64,000 nucleotides of DNA from Bog-756 sp035534835. GTDB lineage: Bacteria > Actinomycetota > Acidimicrobiia > Acidimicrobiales > RAAP-2. Below, one piece after another: positions 34,116-41,671 of this stretch. The position numbers were made by a program, and so were the translations under genes. The notes under the pieces were generated by a model. That model was not told the origin of the DNA, made no database searches, and saw nothing but the letters and a program-made list of their open reading frames with translations. Positions within the stretch are counted from its first letter, which is position 1. Every line of letters starts with the position of its first letter. Location of the stretch: the NCBI GenBank assembly GCA_035534835.1, contig DATLRE010000180.1, forward strand, positions 27,350 to 91,349. The letters are read 5' to 3'.

Positions 34116-34145
34116 CGATCCGATCCGATCCGATCCGATCCGATC
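34116..34145. repeat. Pentanucleotide repeat (CGATC)6
   Basis: Six perfect CGATC units in the gap between cysM and the MBL gene, framed by GGCC and GGGCC so that the transcript could fold. Slippage could alter the spacing ahead of the -10 box of the next gene. Confidence 0.9.
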
Positions 34146-34216
34146 CGGGCCGGTGCGGTCGGGCACGGCCGCCGGGATGCCCCAGGAAGCCGTCCGGCAC
34201 GGCCTAACCTGGGCCG

Positions 34217-35002
34217 ATGCCTTCCTCCCGGTCCACCAGGGCCGCTCCGACGACGGTGGCCACGGACCCCGGGGACGCGTTCACGCTGACCGTGCTCGGA
34301 TGTGACGGCAGCTGGCCCGGCCCGGGCGGCGCCGGCAGCGGGTACCTGGTCCGGATCTGCGACACCGCCGTGGTGCTCGACGCCGGGCCCGGAACCTTCG
34401 CCACCCTCCAGCAGGTGATCGACCCGGCCGAGGTCGACGCCGTGGTCATCAGCCACCACCACCACGACCACTGGACCGACCTGTTCGCCATGGACGCCCA
34501 CGCCCGCTTCGGTGCGCGCCCGCGCCGGGCGCCGCTCCCCGTGTACGCGCCGGCCCGGGTGGCCGAGCTGGCGGGGTCGGACAGCACCTCCATGCTCGAG
34601 TGGCACGAGATCACCCACGGCGCCCGGGCGGGCATCGGTGAGGCATCGTGCGCGTTCCACCGGACCGACCACGCGGAGGAGACCCTGGCCGTCCGCATCG
34701 ACGGAGCGGGTCGGGCCCTCGGCTACTCTGCCGATTCGGGCCCGGACTGGTCGGTCCACGAACTCGGGAGCGGGTTGGACCTGCTCCTGTGCGAGGCCAC
34801 CTACACGGCCGAGCACGAGGGCACCGCCGGGCACCTGAGCGCCCGTCAGGCCGGTGCGGCCGCACGGGACGCCGGCGCCCGGCGCCTGGTACTCACCCAC
34901 CGGTGGCCGACCGTCGACGCCGCTGCCGTGGCGGAGGAGGCCGAGGCCGCATTCGGCGGTCCGGTGGAGCACGCGATGATCGGAAGGGAATTCGAGCTGT
35001 GA
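34217..35002 (+). CDS. MBL-fold hydrolase (Rv1339-like, possible cyclic-nucleotide phosphodiesterase)
   Basis: A 261-residue metallo-beta-lactamase-fold protein. The metal motif is ISHHHHDHWTDLF, GHLSARQAG and LVLTHRWPT complete the site, and LGYSADSGPD supplies the bridging Asp. In mycobacteria the gene before rph (Rv1339) is of this kind and is reported to hydrolyse cAMP; that role here is inference. A TAACCT -10-like box lies 6 nt before the ATG. The stop overlaps the rph start (GTGA). Confidence 0.88.
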   Translation: MPSSRSTRAAPTTVATDPGDAFTLTVLGCDGSWPGPGGAGSGYLVRICDTAVVLDAGPGTFATLQQVIDPAEVDAVVISHHHHDHWTDLFAMDAHARFGARPRRAPLPVYAPARVAELAGSDSTSMLEWHEITHGARAGIGEASCAFHRTDHAEETLAVRIDGAGRALGYSADSGPDWSVHELGSGLDLLLCEATYTAEHEGTAGHLSARQAGAAARDAGARRLVLTHRWPTVDAAAVAEEAEAAFGGPVEHAMIGREFEL

Positions 35003-35751
35003 GCGGAGACAACCGGGCCAATCGGTCCGACGGGAGGGCGATCGACGAACTGCGGACGGCCTCGTTCGAGCGGGACTTCACCGTCTTCGCCCCCGGGTCG
35101 GTCCTGGTGTCCATGGGCCGGACGCGGGTGCTGTGCACCGCGTCGGTGGAGGAGCGCGTCCCCCCGTGGATGCGGGGTTCGGGCAAGGGCTGGGTCACCG
35201 CCGAGTACTCGATGCTGCCCGGGTCCACCGGCGAACGGGTGAGCCGCGAGGCGGCCAAGGGCAAGCAGTCGGGCCGGACCCAGGAGATCCAGCGCCTGAT
35301 CGGCCGCTCGCTGCGCTCGGTCTGCGACATGGTCGCCCTGGGTGAGCTCCAGATCACGGTGGACTGCGACGTGCTCCAGGCGGACGGCGGTACGCGGACG
35401 GCGTCGATCTGCGGTGCCTACGTGGCGCTGCACGACGCGCTGACCCGCCTGGTCCAGAAGGGAACCCTCCGTGCCAACCCGCTGTCCGAGGGTGTGGCCG
35501 CCATCTCGGTGGGTGTGGTCGACGGCGTCTGCATGCTCGACCTCCCCTACGAGGAGGACAGCCGGGCCGAGGTCGACATGAACGTGGTCATGACGTCGTC
35601 GGGCCGGTTCATCGAGGTCCAGGGCACCGCGGAGGGCATGCCCTTCACCAAGGACGAGATGGACGAGATGCTGAGCCTGGCCGAGCACGGGATCGCCCAG
35701 CTCCTCGACCTCCAGACGGCGACCCTGGCCGAGCCGCCGGCGCCACGCTGA
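34999..35751 (+). CDS. rph: Ribonuclease PH
   Basis: A 250-residue phosphorolytic 3' exoribonuclease that trims tRNA 3' ends. MGRTRVLCTASVEERVP and GWVTAEYSMLPGST are at the catalytic face, with LQADGGTRTASICGAYVAL and DLPYEEDSRAEVDMNVVMT further on. The GTG start overlaps the preceding stop by 4 bp. The rph-rdgB order is common in bacteria. Confidence 0.97.
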   Translation: MSGDNRANRSDGRAIDELRTASFERDFTVFAPGSVLVSMGRTRVLCTASVEERVPPWMRGSGKGWVTAEYSMLPGSTGERVSREAAKGKQSGRTQEIQRLIGRSLRSVCDMVALGELQITVDCDVLQADGGTRTASICGAYVALHDALTRLVQKGTLRANPLSEGVAAISVGVVDGVCMLDLPYEEDSRAEVDMNVVMTSSGRFIEVQGTAEGMPFTKDEMDEMLSLAEHGIAQLLDLQTATLAEPPAPR

Positions 35752-35768
35752 CCGGGGCGCAGGACACC

Positions 35769-36380
35769 GTGCCCGACCTCACCCTGGTGCTCGCCAGCGC
35801 CAACCCCGACAAGGCCGCCGAGATCGCCGACATCCTGGGGTCGGTCCCCGGGCTGACGCTCGTCCCGCGCCCGGCGGACGTTCCCGACGTGGAGGAGACG
35901 GGGGACACCCTCGAGGCGAACGCCCGGCTGAAGGCGCGGGCGCTGTGCGAGGCGACGGGGCTCGCCGCGGTGGCCGACGACACCGGGCTCGAGGTAGACG
36001 CCCTGGACGGCGCCCCCGGCGTCTACTCGGCCCGGTTCGCCGGTGAGGGCGCCACCTATGCGGCCAACGTCGCCCGCATGCTGGCCGAGCTCGAACGGGT
36101 CGGCGCGACCGGACCCGGGGCCCGGCGGGCGCGGTTCCGGAGCGTGGCCTTCGTCGCCTATCCCGACGGGAGTGAGCTGTGGGTCGAGGGCGAGGTGGCC
36201 GGGACGATCACTCCCGACGCACGCGGCGATGCCGGCTTCGGGTACGACCCGATCTTCGCACCCGACGGCTACGACGGGCGCACCTTCGCCCAGATGTCGG
36301 CCGAGGAGAAGCACGCCGTGTCCCACCGGGGTCGTGCGTTCCGGGCGCTGGCCGAACGGCTGGCGGGGACGGTGCCGTGA
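35769..36380 (+). CDS. rdgB: Non-canonical purine NTP pyrophosphatase RdgB/HAM1
   Basis: A 203-residue protein that removes ITP/XTP. TLVLASANPDKAAEIADIL opens it, ADDTGLEVDALDGAPGVYSARFAG is the signature, and GFGYDPIFAPDGYDGRTFAQMSAEEKHAVSHRGRAF closes it. The GTG start is 17 bp after rph. The stop overlaps the next start by 4 bp. Confidence 0.97.
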   Translation: MPDLTLVLASANPDKAAEIADILGSVPGLTLVPRPADVPDVEETGDTLEANARLKARALCEATGLAAVADDTGLEVDALDGAPGVYSARFAGEGATYAANVARMLAELERVGATGPGARRARFRSVAFVAYPDGSELWVEGEVAGTITPDARGDAGFGYDPIFAPDGYDGRTFAQMSAEEKHAVSHRGRAFRALAERLAGTVP

Positions 36381-37375
36381 CCCCGTCGATCGTGCGCACC
36401 GCCGCCGGGCGCGCCCGCAGGGTGCTGGTCGAGTTGGCGGCCGGTCACGGCCGGGTGCGCGCCCTGGTGGCCCGGGGCGGGGCCGAGCTGACGGCGGCGG
36501 CCGAGCGCGCCACGGCGTTGGCCGAGGCGCGCCGCGCCGGTGTGCCCGACGCCTACGGCGGTGCGTACTTCGGCGAGGGCCGCGACGCGGCGGGCGACCG
36601 AGAGGGTCGCTCGGGTTACGCCCGATACGACCGGATCGCCTCCAACGCCGACATCGCCGGCTGGCTGCTGTGGCGGAACTTCCGGGTGGCCACCGCACTC
36701 GACGTGGGGTGCGCCACCGGGTACCTGGTCGAGGTGCTGCGCGAACGGGGGATCGACGCCCAGGGGTGCGATCTCAGCCGATTCGCCGTCGACCACGCCA
36801 CACCCGGGGCGGTGGGCCACATCCGGGTGGCCAACCTGTTCGCGGGCCTCCCGTGGCCCGACGGCGCGTTCGACCTGGTGACGGCCCTCGAGATCCTGGA
36901 GCACCTGCCTCCGGACAAGGTCCCGGACGCCCTGGCCGAACTGGCCCGGGTGTGCGGTGGCCACCTGTACGCCACGATCCCGTCCTTCGGACCCAACCGG
37001 TCGGGGCCCGACGGCCACCTCGAAGGGAAGGTCCGGCCCGACCGGGTGGACCACTACCAGCGCCTGGGGCCCGACTACCGGGGACCGGTGCCCGAGCACG
37101 ACCTGGCCGTCGACGCCGACGGCGAGCTGGTCGAGGGCCACCTGTGCATCGCCTCGTTCGAATGGTGGACGGAGCGGTTCGCCGAGGCCGGGTTCCTCCG
37201 GTGCGTCGACGTCGAAGCGCGTCTCTACGCCGACATCGCCCCGGCCGACCTCGCCCCGTACTGGAACCTCTACGTGTTCCGACGGGAAAGGGCGGACGCC
37301 GCCGTGGTCGAACCCCGGGAGCCGGGACGCTCCTTGGCCGAGCTCGGCCTGTCCCACCCGCTGCTCGGCACCTGA
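36377..37375 (+). CDS. Class I SAM-dependent methyltransferase
   Basis: A 332-residue protein. TALDVGCATGYLVEVLRERG is the SAM-binding motif I, and FDLVTALEILEHLPPDKVP matches motifs of the family; WWTERFAEAGFLRC lies in the C-terminal half. About 80 helical residues precede the fold. The GTG start overlaps the rdgB stop, so it belongs to the rph-rdgB operon. The acceptor is not known; a small-molecule or sugar/lipid methylation is possible. Confidence 0.88.
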   Translation: MTPSIVRTAAGRARRVLVELAAGHGRVRALVARGGAELTAAAERATALAEARRAGVPDAYGGAYFGEGRDAAGDREGRSGYARYDRIASNADIAGWLLWRNFRVATALDVGCATGYLVEVLRERGIDAQGCDLSRFAVDHATPGAVGHIRVANLFAGLPWPDGAFDLVTALEILEHLPPDKVPDALAELARVCGGHLYATIPSFGPNRSGPDGHLEGKVRPDRVDHYQRLGPDYRGPVPEHDLAVDADGELVEGHLCIASFEWWTERFAEAGFLRCVDVEARLYADIAPADLAPYWNLYVFRRERADAAVVEPREPGRSLAELGLSHPLLGT

Positions 37376-37396
37376 GCGGGGACGCACCCGTCGCGT

Positions 37397-38935
37397 TCAG
37401 CCGTAGTGACGCAGGCCGTTCCAGAACGACGACCACACGCCCCGGGGCCCCGTGCAGGTCCAGATGCCCGTGCCGTTCTCGTCGTTGTTGACGTTGTCGG
37501 GGCTGTGGATCGTCGCGTCGTGGCGGCAGTGGGCGAAGTGGGGGCGGAGCTGGTCCACGCTGCCGACGGCGACGACGACCCGGTCCGGAGCATCGCCGGG
37601 CCCCCAGAGCCAGTAGGTGTTATGGCCCGACAGCGGCTGCGGCAGGCCGAAGGCGGGCCCGTAGACCGCGAGCGCCCCGGCCTCGCCGTAGTTGGCCGTG
37701 AAGATCGAGGCCTCCCTGCGCTGCTTCCCGGGCAGGCCGTCGTAGACGTCGGCGACCTGACGGGTGAGCTGGGGCCACCCGACGGTCTCGCCCAGGTCGT
37801 AGCTGGTCTTGTGCAGGAACGACATCCGGGCGAACGTCGAGAGCGGCAACACGGGCAGCACGAGCACCACGGAGAGGACGGCGCCGACCAGGGGAGCGGC
37901 CAGCCAGAGCCTCCGCCGCACCCGAAGGGCACCCGGGCGCCCGATGCGGCAACCGCCCGCTGCGAACAGGACGGGCAGCACGCCGGCGGTGTAGTAGACG
38001 CGCCCGGGGATCACCGCGAAGACGTAAGCCACCACGACCCCTGCGGTGACGAGGACGAAGTGCAGCTCGCGGCGCGCGGCGAGGTGACGGATGCCGAAGA
38101 CGACGATCGGGAAGGCCAGGAACCCGACGAGGATCACCTGTCCCGGCAGGAAGCCGAGGTAGTCGCCCGACCCCGAGTGCTCGACGCGCAACGAACGCGC
38201 CATGGCCAGCCCCGGAACGCCGTTCGCCAGCTGCCATGCCAGGTTGGGTGTCCAGAGCACCAGGGCGACGACCGCACCCGTCCATGGCCAGCGCGTGGCC
38301 AGTACGGCACGGGCCGGGGTCGCCAGGAGCCCGACGGCCAGGGCTGCGGCGAGGAGGAGGATCAGGTCCTTGTTCTCCAGGCCGAGGCCGGCCACGGCCC
38401 CGGCGGCCAACCAGCAACGCTCGTGCCCGTCGACGACGGCCTTCAGGACGAACCAGATCGTGAACGTCCACGCGGCCAGATCGAACACCGTGGTGCCGGC
38501 CAGGTGGGCCGACACGAGGACGACGGGTGCACAGGCCGTGGCGACCGCGGCGAGCACCTGGGCGAACCGACCGCCCCCGAGCGTCCGGGCGGTGAGTCCC
38601 GCGCCCACCACGACGGCGCCGCCCGCCAGGGCGGGGACGATGCGGACGGCGGTGGGATCCGTGCCGAACGCGCTCGTGGCCAGGCGCGCCACGAGCGGTG
38701 CCAAGGGTGGCTGGTCGACGTAGCCGAACGCCGCGTGGCGGCCGGCGACGATGAAGTAGAGCTCGTCCCGGTGGAAGCCGTAGCGGGCGCTCACCGCCAG
38801 TTCCAGCGCGACCAGGCCTCCCGCGACCCACCACACGTCCCGGACGAGCCGCGGACGGACGCGGTCGTCGGAGTGCGCACCGCCCCCGGCGACCTCGGCG
38901 GTCGACCCGGGGCGCCGATCGACGCCGGTCGGCAT
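37397..38935 (-). CDS. Membrane GT39-like glycosyltransferase
   Basis: A 512-residue protein with about ten to twelve membrane segments. YGFHRDELYFIVAGRHAAFGYVDQPPL is the first-loop motif with the acidic Asp-Glu of GT-C enzymes (PMT/ArnT-type). A large C-terminal loop ends in GVWSSFWNGLRHYG. It probably transfers a lipid-linked sugar outside the membrane. The ATG at 38935 is exactly 6 nt after a TACCAT -10-like box. It diverges from a minimal zincin gene. Confidence 0.85.
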   Translation of the reverse strand: MPTGVDRRPGSTAEVAGGGAHSDDRVRPRLVRDVWWVAGGLVALELAVSARYGFHRDELYFIVAGRHAAFGYVDQPPLAPLVARLATSAFGTDPTAVRIVPALAGGAVVVGAGLTARTLGGGRFAQVLAAVATACAPVVLVSAHLAGTTVFDLAAWTFTIWFVLKAVVDGHERCWLAAGAVAGLGLENKDLILLLAAALAVGLLATPARAVLATRWPWTGAVVALVLWTPNLAWQLANGVPGLAMARSLRVEHSGSGDYLGFLPGQVILVGFLAFPIVVFGIRHLAARRELHFVLVTAGVVVAYVFAVIPGRVYYTAGVLPVLFAAGGCRIGRPGALRVRRRLWLAAPLVGAVLSVVLVLPVLPLSTFARMSFLHKTSYDLGETVGWPQLTRQVADVYDGLPGKQRREASIFTANYGEAGALAVYGPAFGLPQPLSGHNTYWLWGPGDAPDRVVVAVGSVDQLRPHFAHCRHDATIHSPDNVNNDENGTGIWTCTGPRGVWSSFWNGLRHYG

Positions 38936-39125
38936 CCCTGGATGGTAGCGAGGCTGCGTCCGATCCGCTCGGCCGAGCCGGGAGGCCGGACCGCCGTCCG
39001 TCCGCGGGACGGGGAAGGCGATCGCCGGCAGTCGGGAGCAGGTGCCGGTGGCGCCGCAGCCTCCCGGGGTGGGGTCGCCCCACCCGTCCGGGTGCGACCC
39101 GCCGATCCCTGGCAAGGTGGTCGAC

Positions 39126-39467
39126 GTGGAGCCGATCGACGTCGACGCGTTCGAGGCACTGGTGGCCGACGCGCTGGCGACGATCCCCGACAGCCTGCGC
39201 GTGGAGATGGAGAACGTGGCGATCATCATCGACGACGAGAGCCCGCCGGGCCCGCTCCTCGGGCTCTACGAGGGCATCCCGCTCACGGACCGCGACCGCT
39301 ATTCGGGTGCGAGCCCCGACCGGATCACGCTCTTCCTCGCCACCATCTGCCGGTCGGCCGGCACGACCGAGGAATTGGCGCGCCAGGTCCACGTCACACT
39401 GCTCCACGAGGTCGGCCACCACTTCGGTATCGGCGACGACCGCCTCCACGAGCTGGGTTGGTCCTGA
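39126..39467 (+). CDS. Minimal zincin-like metallopeptidase-family protein
   Basis: A 113-residue DUF1025-like protein. VHVTLLHEVGHHFGIGDDRLHELGW gives a HExxHxxxGxxD-type zinc site, and GLYEGIPLTDRDR is conserved. Substrate unknown. The GTG at 39126 is chosen because the product begins at the family start; the frame is open further upstream. A 14-bp palindrome (39490-39503) lies just beyond the gene and may help end transcription. Confidence 0.8.
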   Translation: MEPIDVDAFEALVADALATIPDSLRVEMENVAIIIDDESPPGPLLGLYEGIPLTDRDRYSGASPDRITLFLATICRSAGTTEELARQVHVTLLHEVGHHFGIGDDRLHELGWS

Positions 39468-39556
39468 CGGTCCCGAACCCGACGGTCCCGGACCGGCCGG
39501 TCCCGAACGGGCCGACGGGGCGTGCCGGGGCACGGACGGTCGGCCATGATGCACCC

Positions 39557-40381
39557 ATGACCGACGCCCGACCCACCACGTTCACCTCCTACGACGACTT
39601 CGCCCACCTCCGGTTCGACCGGCCGGTCCCCCAGGTGCTGCTGGTGACGATCGACCGACCCGAGGTGCTGAACGCCGCCGACGAGCGACTGCACCTCGAG
39701 TTCTCCGAGATCTGGCGGGTCGTCGACCGCGACGACTCCGTGGCCGTGTCGGTCATCACCGGGGCGGGCACGGCCTTCAGCGCGGGTGGCGACCTGGCCA
39801 TGGTGGAGCGGATGACCACCGACTACGCCACCACCCTCGAGCAATGGCGCGACGCCAAGGCCGTCGTCGACGAGATGCTCGCGTCGGTCAAGCCGATCGT
39901 GTCCGCCATCAACGGCGTGGCCGTCGGGGCCGGCCTGGCCGTGGCCCTGCTGGCCGACGTCAGCGTGATGGGGGAGACGGCCCGCCTGTCCGACGGGCAC
40001 GCCCGGCTGGGCGTGGCCCCCGGCGACCACGCCGCCCTGTTATGGCCCCTCCTGTGCGGTATGGCCCGGGCCAAGTACTACCTGATGACCGCCGACTTCG
40101 TGGACGGGCGCGAGGCGGAGCGGATCGGACTGGTCACCCGGTGCGTGCCCGACGACCGGGTGCTGTCCGAGGCGCTGGCCATCGCCGAGCGGCTGGCGGC
40201 GGGGAGCCGCACCGCTGTGCAGTGGACCAAGCGGGTCATGAACCAGTGGATGCTGCAGGCGGCACCGGTGTTCGGCGAGTCCTTGGCGCTCGAGATGCTG
40301 GGTTTCCTGGGCCCGGATGCCACCGAGGGCATCCGGGCGGTGCGTGAGCGCCGGCGACCGGACTTCCCGTCGGCCCGCTGA
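39557..40381 (+). CDS. Enoyl-CoA hydratase/isomerase family protein
   Basis: A 274-residue crotonase-fold protein. VITGAGTAFSAGGDLAM and INGVAVGAGLAVALLADV are the oxyanion-hole regions, and GHARLGVAPGDHAALLWP the third signature. The second catalytic residue is not obvious in the short segment, so the reaction could be hydration, isomerisation or another crotonase chemistry. No operon partner is adjacent. A perfect hairpin follows the stop. Confidence 0.88.
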   Translation: MTDARPTTFTSYDDFAHLRFDRPVPQVLLVTIDRPEVLNAADERLHLEFSEIWRVVDRDDSVAVSVITGAGTAFSAGGDLAMVERMTTDYATTLEQWRDAKAVVDEMLASVKPIVSAINGVAVGAGLAVALLADVSVMGETARLSDGHARLGVAPGDHAALLWPLLCGMARAKYYLMTADFVDGREAERIGLVTRCVPDDRVLSEALAIAERLAAGSRTAVQWTKRVMNQWMLQAAPVFGESLALEMLGFLGPDATEGIRAVRERRRPDFPSAR

Positions 40382-40383
40382 CG

Positions 40384-40416
40384 GGACCTCGTCGGTCGTG
40401 ACGGCCGACGAGGTCC
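40384..40416. terminator. Bidirectional terminator between convergent genes
   Basis: A perfect 12-bp stem (40384-40395 with 40405-40416, GGACCTCGTCGG) and a 9-nt loop, placed exactly between the converging enoyl-CoA hydratase and L,D-transpeptidase genes. Confidence 0.8.
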
Positions 40417-40427
40417 GGCGACGCCGC

Positions 40428-41585
40428 TCAGGCGACGGTGACGAGGGTGCCGATCGGCGTGTAAGGGTAGACCACGGCGGCGTTCGCCGGGGGCATCTCC
40501 ACGCAGCCGTTGCTCTGCGGGTAGCCGTAGCCGGGCCGCACGAAGCCGTGGAGAGCGTCGCCCCCGTTGAAGTAGCTGACCCACGGGATGCCCGGGTCGT
40601 GGTACTTCGAGCCGTCGGGGTTGGTGCCCGACATCGTGGTGACGGTCAGGTGCTCGAAGACCGGGAACGTGCCGACGGCCGTGTCGGCCCCGGCGACGCC
40701 GGTGTTGGCCAGCGTCGTGTAGACGGCGGCCCCGTTGCTGTAGACGGTCACCCGCTGGGGGAGTGCCTTGTCGACGTAGACGTAATTGTAGGCCCCGCTG
40801 TCGACCTTGCCGGCAGCCGCATCGGCCAGCAGCGCCGTCCACACGGCCGGTCCGGCCTGACCGTCGGTGGTCATGCCGTGGGTGTTCTCGAAGGTCATGA
40901 CGGCCCCCTTGGTCAGCACGTTCGCCGTTCCCGGGGTCCACAGCGCCGTCAGCGACGCGGGCTCGGGGTTCCGCCAGGTGAACGTGCCCTCCTGCGGTTG
41001 GGCAAGCTCCTGGGGCGCGGTGACGGCTCCGGCCGGAGCGAAGCCGACGGGCAGGTAACCGAGCTGGGCGAGGAGCTGCTGGAGGCGGAGCGTCGACCCG
41101 GCGGCGACGGTGAACCGGACGGTGGCCCCCTGGCCGAGGGCGACGCCTCCGGCGCTCTGCACGCCGCCGGCCCCGGCCGGCACGGTGAGCGTCTCGGTCG
41201 ACGAGGGGACGAGCGGTGCGGCGGCCACGAAGGCGAGCGTGGTCGGGGTGAGGAGCTGCCACGAACCGGCCACCGGAGGGGTCAGGGTCGGCATCGGTGT
41301 GTGGGCGGACAACGGTTCCGAGAACTGCACGGTCACCGTCGCGTCCGACGGCACCCCCGTGGCTCCATCGACCGGGGACGCCGAGACGATGGCGAGCGGA
41401 CGGGTGGACACGACGGCATGGGCCGGTGCGGCCGTGGTCGGTGTCGCCGCGACCTTGCCGCCGGTCGAGCTGGCGGCAGCGGCGGCTCCGACGCCCGCCA
41501 CGACGCCCACGACGCCGAGGATCATGGCGAACCGGCGACGTCCGGGGTGGCGTGCCGACTTGGTGTGTGTGTGGGCTCCGGACAT
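40428..41585 (-). CDS. L,D-transpeptidase with Ig-like N domain
   Basis: A 385-residue membrane-anchored protein. One hydrophobic segment (FAMILGVVGVVAGVGAAAAA) is followed by an Ig-like region (SASPVDGATGVPSDATVTVQFSEPL), a peptidoglycan-binding-like middle, and a C-terminal YkuD domain with HGFVRPGYGYPQSNGCVEMP, whose Cys is the acyl-enzyme residue. It should form 3-3 crosslinks in the cell wall. Length is normal for actinobacterial L,D-transpeptidases. Confidence 0.9.
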   Translation of the reverse strand: MSGAHTHTKSARHPGRRRFAMILGVVGVVAGVGAAAAASSTGGKVAATPTTAAPAHAVVSTRPLAIVSASPVDGATGVPSDATVTVQFSEPLSAHTPMPTLTPPVAGSWQLLTPTTLAFVAAAPLVPSSTETLTVPAGAGGVQSAGGVALGQGATVRFTVAAGSTLRLQQLLAQLGYLPVGFAPAGAVTAPQELAQPQEGTFTWRNPEPASLTALWTPGTANVLTKGAVMTFENTHGMTTDGQAGPAVWTALLADAAAGKVDSGAYNYVYVDKALPQRVTVYSNGAAVYTTLANTGVAGADTAVGTFPVFEHLTVTTMSGTNPDGSKYHDPGIPWVSYFNGGDALHGFVRPGYGYPQSNGCVEMPPANAAVVYPYTPIGTLVTVA

Positions 41586-41671
41586 GGCGAGATCGACCCC
41601 AACCTACCAGTGGACCTGCGCATCTCGGTACCGCCTCGGAACAGGTCGGACGGGCGGTGCCCGGGGGACGG

